Shown one piece after another: positions 1 to 6,976 of a DNA stretch of 10,327 bases (within the stretch, counting starts at the first letter, position 1; every line of letters starts with the position of its first letter). The translations under genes and the position numbers were made by a program. The stretch covers positions 1 through 10,327 of the forward strand of contig CAJTUY010000052.1 in NCBI GenBank assembly GCA_910579415.1, in the 5' to 3' direction. Source of the DNA: an uncultured Clostridia bacterium. GTDB taxonomy: Bacteria; Bacillota; Clostridia; UBA1381. The notes below the pieces were generated by a model. The model did no database searches, had not been told where the DNA came from, and worked only from the letters and a program-made list of their open reading frames with translations.

Positions 1-78
1 ATGTTTTATGACAAGCATACTGTATTTGTGAAACACTAATCGTTGTATCTCTTTGTCATCATACGATAAATCAAACAT
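1..78 (-). CDS. Start of a further gene, cut by the window edge, function unknown
   Basis: A minus-strand frame opens at ATG 78 and stays open for 26 codons to the window edge (MFDLSYDDKEIQRLVFHKYS...). GGAGA at 83-87 is a well-placed ribosome binding site, and the ATG lies 25 bases after the ROK kinase stop, as expected for the next gene of the same operon. The fragment is too short to place in a family. It has no signal peptide, so a cytoplasmic protein is likely. Confidence 0.55.
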   Translation of the reverse strand, partial: MFDLSYDDKEIQRLVFHKYSMLVIKH

Positions 79-103
79 AATTTCTCCGATGTATATTAAA
101 ATA

Positions 104-1048
104 TTATAAATTGCGTCCACTCAATGCCGCGCCTATAATTCCAGCATCATTAAACAGGGTGGCAGCTTCTATTTTTGTTTTTTCTCTGTATTTGTTGTAG
201 TCGCCTGCATAAACGTATTCACGAAGCGGATTAAGCAGATAATCTCCCTCTTGGGATATTCCGCCGCCAATTAGAATTTTACTCGGCTGAAATATGTTTA
301 GTATAGAGATTAGTCCATAACTTACATATCGGATATATTGCTCTACCACTGCCTTTGCAGTTCTGTCGCCCGCTTTAGCGCAATCAAATGCTGTTCTGCC
401 TGATACTTCACCGTTTTCTCTCACCCAACTGTGCATAAGTGAACGCGTATCTGACAGCATTGCTCTGTTCGTCTGACGTATAAGTGCCGTAACTGACGCA
501 TATGTTTCCCAGCAGCCTTTATTTCCGCAAGAGCAAATCTCATTTCCGGCTGCATTGATTATTATATGTCCAAGCTCACCGCCCGCGCAGTTAAACCCTC
601 TGTATGGCTTACCATTTATGATAACTCCGCCACCGACACCTGTTCCGAGAGTAATCAGCACAAAGCTGTCGGCATTATCGCCATTTACAGCATACTCACC
701 TAATGCCGCCGCATTTGCATCATTCTCTAAGTTGACGGGTTTGCCAAGCTTCTTTTCAAGCATTGCGCCTAATTCTGTATTCTTCATACGAAGATTACAC
801 GCATACGCAACTATTCCGTTTTTATTATCAACCGTTCCCGGACAGCCGATTCCGACAGATTTAATTTCTGATATTTGACGATCTGCACCATTTACTACAT
901 CAATACACAAATTCGCCATATCCTCAACTATTTCCTCAACAGGTCTTTGCGCAAGTGTCGGAACTGATGATTTATATATGATCCGTCCCATTTCGTCTAC
1001 TACTCCTGCGGCGATATTTGTACCGCCTAAATCTATTCCTATATACAT
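104..1048 (-). CDS. ROK-family sugar kinase, probably glucokinase
   Basis: A 314-residue cytoplasmic kinase of the ROK family, likely phosphorylating glucose (or a related hexose) with ATP. The N-terminal phosphate-binding motif DLGGTN is at 6-11. ENDANAAALGE at 108-118 carries the catalytic Asp110. LGTGVGGG is at 134-141. The ROK signature runs through GELGH (157-161) to CSCGNKGCWE (172-181), where His161, Cys172, Cys174 and Cys179 are the expected zinc ligands. GGGIS at 261-265 is the adenine-side glycine motif. There is no N-terminal helix-turn-helix, so this is a kinase rather than a ROK repressor. The ATG at 1048 follows AGAGGT at 1055-1060. Length matches bacterial ROK glucokinases. It would handle glucose released by the GH3 enzyme upstream; N-acetylmannosamine or fructose kinase activity cannot be excluded by sequence reading alone. 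Confidence 0.92.
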   Translation of the reverse strand: MYIGIDLGGTNIAAGVVDEMGRIIYKSSVPTLAQRPVEEIVEDMANLCIDVVNGADRQISEIKSVGIGCPGTVDNKNGIVAYACNLRMKNTELGAMLEKKLGKPVNLENDANAAALGEYAVNGDNADSFVLITLGTGVGGGVIINGKPYRGFNCAGGELGHIIINAAGNEICSCGNKGCWETYASVTALIRQTNRAMLSDTRSLMHSWVRENGEVSGRTAFDCAKAGDRTAKAVVEQYIRYVSYGLISILNIFQPSKILIGGGISQEGDYLLNPLREYVYAGDYNKYREKTKIEAATLFNDAGIIGAALSGRNL

Positions 1049-1073
1049 TTATTTACCTCTTTTTGAATAAACA

Positions 1074-1104
1074 CCCCTGCCTCTATGCAATATAGAGGCA
1101 GGGG
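1074..1104 (-). terminator. Perfect 13-bp hairpin between the repeat protein and the ROK kinase; partial terminator or mRNA-processing element
   Basis: The arms at 1074-1086 and 1092-1104 are perfectly complementary over 13 bp (CCCCTGCCTCTAT with ATAGAGGCAGGGG) around a 5-base loop. On the minus strand the stem is followed by TGTTTATTC, a weak T tract, so termination may be incomplete. It begins about 24 bases after the stop of the repeat protein and ends about 25 bases before the ROK kinase ATG, and the kinase ribosome site occupies part of that gap. That leaves no room for a normal promoter between hairpin and kinase. Confidence 0.75.
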
Positions 1105-1128
1105 CACAATTACTATTTTTTACTTATT

Positions 1129-3159
1129 TTACTGTGTAACCGCGTCACATCTTGGCTGCATACTTTCAAGGCTGTTCCACATTAACACCTTGACTCTTGT
1201 ATAGTCGCCGTCAAAGGCATTCGGAAGGCTAATGCTTGCACCTGCCGCATTTGTCTTTATATCTGATATATCCTTGATTGTAGCTTTTACGAGATTGCCA
1301 TTAGCTGTATATGTTGCAATTATAAGATATGCGCTTTCATTTGTGCGCTTTATTACATTTACCGTGCTGTCCGCTGCATTAACGCCCTTAATCTCATAAT
1401 CGTCAGTCTGGATTTCTTCCCAGCGTGCATAAAGAGTTGTACCATTTAAGTCTGTAACATTTTCGGCTGTTATTGTCTCTATCTTATCGCCTTCTGTTTC
1501 AGATGTATACCAACCCTTGAACTCATATCCTTCTTTTTCAGGTGTTGTAAGTTCGGGCAAATCCTCTATTGTGCCGGTTATTTCACTGCTTTCTTCACCG
1601 TTCTGCAATGTTATTTTATACGTTACAATCTCCCACTGTGCATTAAATCTAAGCGAGCCTTGTATTGACGCAATATTTGTATATACCGCATTGTCACTTC
1701 CGTATTTATATATTGTGTCGTCTCCGTCTACCTTCCAGCCTTCAAACGTATATCCTGCACGGATTGGCTCCTGCTCCGGTATCACTATTTGAGTGGTTGA
1801 TTCCTGATCATATTCATTTGAATCACTCGGCTTATTTGTAACACCTGCTTCTGGAGCTAAATATGCAACGGTAAATTTACCGTGTTCTATCCAGCGCGCA
1901 TATATTGTTTTTTCTGTGCTGTCACCAAAGAACGCAAGCATTTTATCTGCTGTATTGAAATGCTCATTAGTTACAACATTACCGCCGCCGTTTGGTTCGG
2001 TGCGCCAATTTGTGAAATTGTAACCCTGACGCGTAGGATTTTCAGACGGTAATTGCAGTAAGCTTTCAACTGTGCCTGTAAGAGTTGTATTTTCTATGCC
2101 TGTTCCTTCCTGCAAATCAAGCTTTAATGTATATGTTTTAGGCGTAATATTTACTGTTACCTTAACCGCTTTATCAGGCATTGTAAAGCTGTACTTGCCC
2201 TCTGTTTCTGTAATAGCTTGGCTTTCTCCGCCCTCCGGCTGATATGTAACACTTGATATGTCATATCCGTTGGGAGCTGTCACTATAAATTCAACAGGAT
2301 TGCCCTCCGTTGCAGTTTCAGGTGCTGTGATTGTACCCTTTAAGCCTTCGGGAATGGTTCCCTCTGACACAAACTCTGATGTAATATCGCTTGTAATCTT
2401 TTCAGGTTCAGTTATATTTGCATCAAATGTAATTCGGTTATACGCAATATCAGTTGATTTAAAACGTAATTTATGCGGTCCCTGCGTTGCCCAATCACCT
2501 GTCGTTTTAATCTTTAACGTGGCAATCTGCGGAGTTCCCGACGAAGTTTCAAAGCTGTAATCAGAAGCAGGAATTTCCGTTTCAGCGTTATTCTTTACCT
2601 CATACAGCTTTGTCGCATTTTTCCACGCGTCAGTGTAATCGCTTACAGTAATTGTTATATCATTCTTTTTAGGCGTATCTCTTAAATTAGATAAGCTCGG
2701 CTGAAGCTGGTCTGCTACTGTTTTATAGAATTTACTGAACATGGTTGCGCCCTTGGTATTTGCCCTCATGTTATATATTCCCACAGGCTGATTTAAACGC
2801 GGACGAAATTGAATAGTTACCGTACCGTCAGACGCAACTGTTTTTTCATCAATAAATTGTATTTTATCTTTGCTTACAGTTTCCCCATCTCCAAGCTTCT
2901 GATTTGCAAGAAAGCTCATATTTTTGCCTTCCACGTTATCGCCTTCAAGCTTCAGTTTGATTTTCAACAGTGTTGACGGCGAAATACGGAGCATTCCCTC
3001 CTCGTCCGACGCGTCTGTTTTTAATGTCTCATTCAGGTTCTCGGTTTCTGTGTTGACAGTTACCTCCTCAGCGGTAATGTCGCCCTCTGCCGCAAGCGCG
3101 GAAACCGAAAGACTTCCCGCCATTATTAGAGCTAAAATCCCCGATAATATTTTTTTCAT
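1129..3159 (-). CDS. Secreted multidomain protein with three Listeria-Bacteroides (Flg_new / InlB B-type) repeats
   Basis: A 676-residue exported protein. Residues 1-24 are a signal peptide (MKKILSG..., cleavage probably after ALAA). Residues about 55-160 form a domain I do not recognise. Residues about 165-250 (NDITITVSDYTDAWKNA... then GPHKLRFKSTDIAYNRITF) resemble the DUF1533/haemoglobin-interacting domain. Residues about 274-340 resemble the divergent InlB B-type repeat (VEFIVTAPNGYDISSVTYQP). Three Flg_new repeats follow at about 342-423, 428-509 and 513-580, each with a GY-F-x-x-W core and two ending YARW. A beta-rich tail at about 585-676 ends RVKVLMWNSLESMQPRCDAV, a pattern that I recall from C-termini of secreted clostridial proteins. 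No leucine-rich repeats are present, so it is not an internalin. There is no LPXTG, SLH or catalytic motif. Role is probably adhesion or surface binding, by inference. It is tightly coupled to the gene before it, and a hairpin follows. Confidence 0.85.
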   Translation of the reverse strand: MKKILSGILALIMAGSLSVSALAAEGDITAEEVTVNTETENLNETLKTDASDEEGMLRISPSTLLKIKLKLEGDNVEGKNMSFLANQKLGDGETVSKDKIQFIDEKTVASDGTVTIQFRPRLNQPVGIYNMRANTKGATMFSKFYKTVADQLQPSLSNLRDTPKKNDITITVSDYTDAWKNATKLYEVKNNAETEIPASDYSFETSSGTPQIATLKIKTTGDWATQGPHKLRFKSTDIAYNRITFDANITEPEKITSDITSEFVSEGTIPEGLKGTITAPETATEGNPVEFIVTAPNGYDISSVTYQPEGGESQAITETEGKYSFTMPDKAVKVTVNITPKTYTLKLDLQEGTGIENTTLTGTVESLLQLPSENPTRQGYNFTNWRTEPNGGGNVVTNEHFNTADKMLAFFGDSTEKTIYARWIEHGKFTVAYLAPEAGVTNKPSDSNEYDQESTTQIVIPEQEPIRAGYTFEGWKVDGDDTIYKYGSDNAVYTNIASIQGSLRFNAQWEIVTYKITLQNGEESSEITGTIEDLPELTTPEKEGYEFKGWYTSETEGDKIETITAENVTDLNGTTLYARWEEIQTDDYEIKGVNAADSTVNVIKRTNESAYLIIATYTANGNLVKATIKDISDIKTNAAGASISLPNAFDGDYTRVKVLMWNSLESMQPRCDAVTQ

Positions 3160-3162
3160 TTT

Positions 3163-4131
3163 TTATTCCTCCTCTTTTTTATTAAAATCCAGCGATATGC
3201 TATCGCCGTTATTTTCTATGTTTAATACGTCTGCGAACATTGCGCGTATTGTTGATACGGGAACAAAGGTTCTTCCGTTTATGATTTCGGGCTTAGGCAA
3301 GTCCGTTCTAAGCTTCGCGTTTATATATGTATCCTCCTTGCTCATATCGAAGTATGCGCTTATATACGGATAAAAGACAGACACCATTTTTGTTTTGCTG
3401 TCCCACGATATTTCCATTCCGACTGCTTCGGCAAGCGGACGGAGCGGTATCATAAATTCGTCTTTTATATACGGCGGCGCATCGGTTGCTTTTTCCCCGC
3501 CGTTTATATACACTGCCGAAATACCGTTCTTAAATTCTATCTTATCTTCAATTTTAGGTATTTCAAATGTTGGGAATGTGTTATATCCTCCCACATAAGT
3601 ATCTATCCCTTCAGCAGGTATACCTTTAAGACTATAATTCTCTTTATCCAACAAAATCAGATTAATACTGTCCGGAATAAAACGCAGAGGATAATAGTCA
3701 TCAGAATTCCACAGTGCATCAGGATTTTTAGATATCAATGTAAAATAGAATAGAGGTCCATCACGCAAAACCACATTATCTTCAGCGCTGAAATCAATAT
3801 AATTAACCGAAACTATATCCTCACTTACAGAAACTTCTGCAATATCCGTATCCTGTACAAGCATCGCCGTACTTGTCTCAAGCAACAGACCGTTATTTTT
3901 ATTTGTTTTTAACATAAAATGCTCTGTATCATATGCAAACTTAAACTCAATTCCACAAAGCCCGTCATTATCCTGCGGTAAATTTTTAGTATAAACAGGA
4001 ACCAATATTTCATTATCCTCATTCATACTTTGCGGTGCAAAAAATATACATGGGCTTTCTTCAGCTAATATTGTAACTGACACACGCAACAGCAATGCAA
4101 AAATTACAACTATACTGAGTTTTATTTTCAT
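3163..4131 (-). CDS. Secreted protein with cohesin-like domain and copper-amine-oxidase-N-like domain
   Basis: A 322-residue exported protein. Residues 1-23 form a signal peptide (basic start, hydrophobic core, probable cleavage after ILA). Residues about 28-185 are beta-rich; the stretch ILVPVYTKN then GLCGIEFKFAYD resembles the first strands of cohesin or related carbohydrate-binding sandwiches. Residues about 203-316 match the copper amine oxidase N-terminal-like domain: VYINGG, PPYIKDEFMIPLRPLAEAVG, ISWDSKTKMVSV, and a second half with INGRTFVPVSTIRAMF. Despite its name that domain is not catalytic and is common in exported clostridial proteins. There is no LPXTG, SLH or dockerin motif. 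The start is ATG 4131, preceded by AAAGGAG with an 8-base gap; the longer open frame to 4248 would hide the signal peptide. The next gene begins 3 bases after this stop, so the two products probably work together. The role is unknown; surface binding is inference. Confidence 0.82.
   Translation of the reverse strand: MKIKLSIVVIFALLLRVSVTILAEESPCIFFAPQSMNEDNEILVPVYTKNLPQDNDGLCGIEFKFAYDTEHFMLKTNKNNGLLLETSTAMLVQDTDIAEVSVSEDIVSVNYIDFSAEDNVVLRDGPLFYFTLISKNPDALWNSDDYYPLRFIPDSINLILLDKENYSLKGIPAEGIDTYVGGYNTFPTFEIPKIEDKIEFKNGISAVYINGGEKATDAPPYIKDEFMIPLRPLAEAVGMEISWDSKTKMVSVFYPYISAYFDMSKEDTYINAKLRTDLPKPEIINGRTFVPVSTIRAMFADVLNIENNGDSISLDFNKKEEE
3168..3173 (-). promoter_or_regulatory. Ribosome binding site inside the end of the preceding gene
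   Basis: AGGAGG on the minus strand is formed by the last Glu codons (GAG GAG GAA) of the cohesin-like gene, just before its TAA at 3165-3163, and sits 8 bases before ATG 3159. Stop and next start are 3 bases apart. This arrangement points to translational coupling and fixed relative output of the two secreted proteins. Confidence 0.9.
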
Positions 4132-4141
4132 TAAATCGACT

Positions 4142-4148
4142 CCTTTCC
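4142..4148 (-). promoter_or_regulatory. Ribosome binding site that sets the start of the cohesin-like protein
   Basis: AAAGGAG on the minus strand, within GGAAAGGAGTCG, lies about 8-10 bases before ATG 4131. It selects the start that gives a normal signal peptide and rejects a 39-residue N-terminal extension. Confidence 0.7.
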
Positions 4149-4263
4149 ATATAATTTCGATATATCGCTCATCACAGAATACACGGTGTAAATAAGAGGG
4201 AGAGAGGGTCTTATTGGGGTAACAAGAATCCGTATATTCTGAGATCAATTATATATCTAAATT

Positions 4264-6948
4264 TTATTCCATAACCGTTATTTCCTTAACAGTTACAAGC
4301 TGCGGATATGTAAGCGAAATATTCCCTTTCCGATTATGCGCCGTAAAATCAAGATACGCTCTGTCGGTATTGCCGTTCGTACCGCGTACCGTCACACTTA
4401 TTTCAATTTCGCCATCAATCTTAGCCGATATAACAAGCTGAGATATTTCGTCCGTGTCAGCCGAATATTGTATACACAGCAGATGTTTTCCCGTATTTTC
4501 ATAATTTATGTCAATAAGCTGACCATTTTCAGGATTTTCATACTCAAACACTGTTTCCAGTTCATCGAGCTTATCCTTTAACGAGGTCACAAGTTTCCCT
4601 CCGCTTTCGACAAACCGTTCAAAGGTATGCGTTCCCATTATGTAATTTAAGATATTTTTTGCGTTTCTCTGTAATTGTCCGCGTGTAAGAGTTCCTTTTT
4701 CAAGGCTTTCCTCAATGTTATTCTTATGCGTCAATGCGTCACTTGACAGCATATACACGTCATTCTGCGCGATTACTATATCACGTAAATTCTGCGTTTC
4801 GCCGTCCTCCTTGCTAAGCTTCGGCCACCAGTCTGTCATAACCATTCCCGTATAGCCCCATTCCTCTCGAAGGATTACGGTGTTCAGTTCATAATTTACC
4901 GCCGTCCAATGCTCGTTTATCGGGTTATATGAAGTCATTATTGTTTTTGTATTGCCTTCTTTCACACATATTTCAAAAGGCTTCAGATATATTTCTCTTA
5001 GCGCGCGCTCGGAAATGGTTGATACTGTATCTCGTCTGGCAAATTCCTGCGAGTTTGCAGCAAAATGCTTGACTGTCGCGCTGTTGCCGTGTATGTTCAT
5101 TCCTCTTACCAATGCCGCGCCGATTTTTCCTGTAAGATACGGGTCCTCCGACAGATATTCAAAATTCCTGCCGTTTAGCGGAGAACGGTGAATGTTTATA
5201 CCCGGTCCCAGCAATGAGTCAATACTATGACTGCATAATTCTACGCTTGCATATTCGTACAGCTTTTCAGCCACTTCCATATCCCACGTACAGGCAATAA
5301 GCGTACCGTTCGGCATACTTGTAGCTTTATCGCCGTTATCCATTCGAATACCTGAAGGTCCGTCTGCAAGACAAACTACAGGTATTCCGAAATTGGAAAG
5401 CTCCTGCGTCACACCGCCGAATACGCCCGTGTTTCCCGGACGCGCCTTCGGCGAGGACATTCCTTCGCCTGTTACAAGACAGCGCAGGTCTGTATCCGAT
5501 AACTGTGCGATAAATTCCTCCATTGTATTTCTGCCGTTCTTGACATCAATCAGCTTTATATCTTTATCGCCTGTATATTCTATTGTTTTGGGCAAATTAT
5601 CCGCTATTCTCTTGTCATAATCAACCGTTCTTGTTGATACGCTTCTGTATGAAGGTTTTAAATCATCTGACGGATAAAGCACGTCAAAATCACGCTCGGG
5701 AGCAAGCGCCTGTGTAAGCTGTTTTGTGACTGTCAGTTCATCTATCGCAAAAGTAAACGCTTTTTTAGCGTCCCTTACATTTTTACCGATATAGATGTTA
5801 TATTCTCCCGCTTCAAGCACATAGCAGGACTTATGTCCTGTTATTCCGCCATCGTCATATGAGGCAAAATCGGCTATATCCATTTCAAGCAGTAATCCGT
5901 CGCTTTTATTCGGCGCGATTATACCTGTTTTTACAAAGGCGCACAATGACCTCTTGCTTTTTCCGAGCTTGCCCTGCGGCGCTTCAACATATGCCTGCAC
6001 CACTTCCCTGCCGCTTACATTGCCTGTATTCTTAACAATAACAACGGCGGATATTTTATCATTATTCTTTGTTATACTGTACGGCTCTATCTCAAAATCA
6101 GTATATGACAAGCCGAATCCAAACGGATACAATACCTTTTCGGGCGCAAAGGTTTCAAAATATCTGTAACCGACATAAATATCCTCCTGATATAGATTAA
6201 AGTCCTTATTCCCAAAATTCTTACTGCTCGTATAATCGGATATATTGCGAGCTATTGTATCAGACAATCTGCCGCTTGGATTTACTTCACCCGACAGCAC
6301 ATCAGCTAGGGCATTTCCGCCCTCCTGTCCGCCCTGCCAGACATACATAACAGCCTTGATATTATATTTTTCCGCCCAATTCATATCAATGATGTTTCCG
6401 ACATTGAGAAGAACAACAGTATTTTCAAAATACTTTGAAACAACCTCTAAAAGCTGTTCCTCCCCGTCTGTCAGATACCAACTTCCCTTTTCGGGAGCGT
6501 TGTCCCTGTCCTCGCCTGCCGTTCTGCCGATTACAATTACAGCGACGTCCGATTTTACACGCGCGGCTTTTACAATGCTTTCGTCAGGAACATATTCCTT
6601 CTGAAACCACGGTTCTGTCGCCCAGCCGTTTCCCTCGTCAAACGGATTTTCCAAAATCCATTTTTTATAGATTTCGACAAGCTCTGTATTTACATTGATT
6701 TTAGGATTATTAAGCGCGCCGTCAATGATATTAACGACGTATTCCGTATGTACAAGACCGCCCGAGCCTGTTCCGCTTTTTATGTAATCTATCTGTGTTC
6801 TGCCGAAAAACGAAACTGTGTTTTCAGGCTTTATCGGCAAAACATTATTTTCATTTTTAAGTAATACGCAACCCTCCGCCGCAAGCTTACGCGAATGTAC
6901 CGCAAGCGGCGCGTACGGCTTTTCCTCTAATTCTTTTATATCTATCAT
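4264..6948 (-). CDS. Beta-glucosidase-type enzyme, glycoside hydrolase family 3, circularly permuted domain order
   Basis: An 894-residue retaining GH3 enzyme expected to cleave terminal beta-glucosyl (or related) groups. No signal peptide is seen, so it is probably cytoplasmic. Domains are in permuted order: the alpha/beta-sandwich domain (normally second) at about 12-285, with AGEDRD at 144-149 matching the loop that carries the acid/base Glu in characterised relatives (candidate Glu146); a fibronectin-III-like domain at about 285-400; the TIM barrel (normally first) at about 475-780; and a beta-rich tail at about 785-894. The barrel has DGPSGIR at 529-535, RNFEYLSEDP at 594-603, KHF at 627-629 and VMTDWW with nucleophile Asp706. 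Permuted GH3 enzymes are known from Ruminococcus albus and Butyrivibrio. ATG 6948 is chosen because GG-rich sequence precedes it and no good site precedes the TTG at 6996, which lies inside the alpha-galactosidase gene. Exact substrate is uncertain; GH3 also includes xylosidases and other activities. Confidence 0.93.
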   Translation of the reverse strand: MIDIKELEEKPYAPLAVHSRKLAAEGCVLLKNENNVLPIKPENTVSFFGRTQIDYIKSGTGSGGLVHTEYVVNIIDGALNNPKINVNTELVEIYKKWILENPFDEGNGWATEPWFQKEYVPDESIVKAARVKSDVAVIVIGRTAGEDRDNAPEKGSWYLTDGEEQLLEVVSKYFENTVVLLNVGNIIDMNWAEKYNIKAVMYVWQGGQEGGNALADVLSGEVNPSGRLSDTIARNISDYTSSKNFGNKDFNLYQEDIYVGYRYFETFAPEKVLYPFGFGLSYTDFEIEPYSITKNNDKISAVVIVKNTGNVSGREVVQAYVEAPQGKLGKSKRSLCAFVKTGIIAPNKSDGLLLEMDIADFASYDDGGITGHKSCYVLEAGEYNIYIGKNVRDAKKAFTFAIDELTVTKQLTQALAPERDFDVLYPSDDLKPSYRSVSTRTVDYDKRIADNLPKTIEYTGDKDIKLIDVKNGRNTMEEFIAQLSDTDLRCLVTGEGMSSPKARPGNTGVFGGVTQELSNFGIPVVCLADGPSGIRMDNGDKATSMPNGTLIACTWDMEVAEKLYEYASVELCSHSIDSLLGPGINIHRSPLNGRNFEYLSEDPYLTGKIGAALVRGMNIHGNSATVKHFAANSQEFARRDTVSTISERALREIYLKPFEICVKEGNTKTIMTSYNPINEHWTAVNYELNTVILREEWGYTGMVMTDWWPKLSKEDGETQNLRDIVIAQNDVYMLSSDALTHKNNIEESLEKGTLTRGQLQRNAKNILNYIMGTHTFERFVESGGKLVTSLKDKLDELETVFEYENPENGQLIDINYENTGKHLLCIQYSADTDEISQLVISAKIDGEIEISVTVRGTNGNTDRAYLDFTAHNRKGNISLTYPQLVTVKEITVME

Positions 6949-6976
6949 AATATCCAACCTTTCGAACAAATTGACG

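Noticed and set aside
104..1048. ROK-family transcription repressor (NagC/XylR type)
   Set aside because: The protein starts directly with the phosphate-binding motif at residue 6; no helix-turn-helix precedes it.
1074..1120. Terminator serving a plus-strand gene
   Set aside because: The T run on the plus strand begins about 10 bases after the stem and no plus-strand gene ends there.
1129..3159. Internalin-type invasion protein
   Set aside because: Only the B-type repeats are shared with InlB. There are no leucine-rich repeats and no LPXTG or GW anchor.
2924..3373. Plus-strand open frame of 149 codons
   Set aside because: It spans the junction of the two secreted-protein genes on the opposite strand, has low-complexity Ser/Val/Phe-rich translation and no ribosome site. 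It is a shadow of the minus-strand genes.
3163..4131. Copper amine oxidase enzyme
   Set aside because: Only the small N-terminal-like domain is present. The catalytic domain with its topaquinone Tyr and copper-binding His residues is absent.
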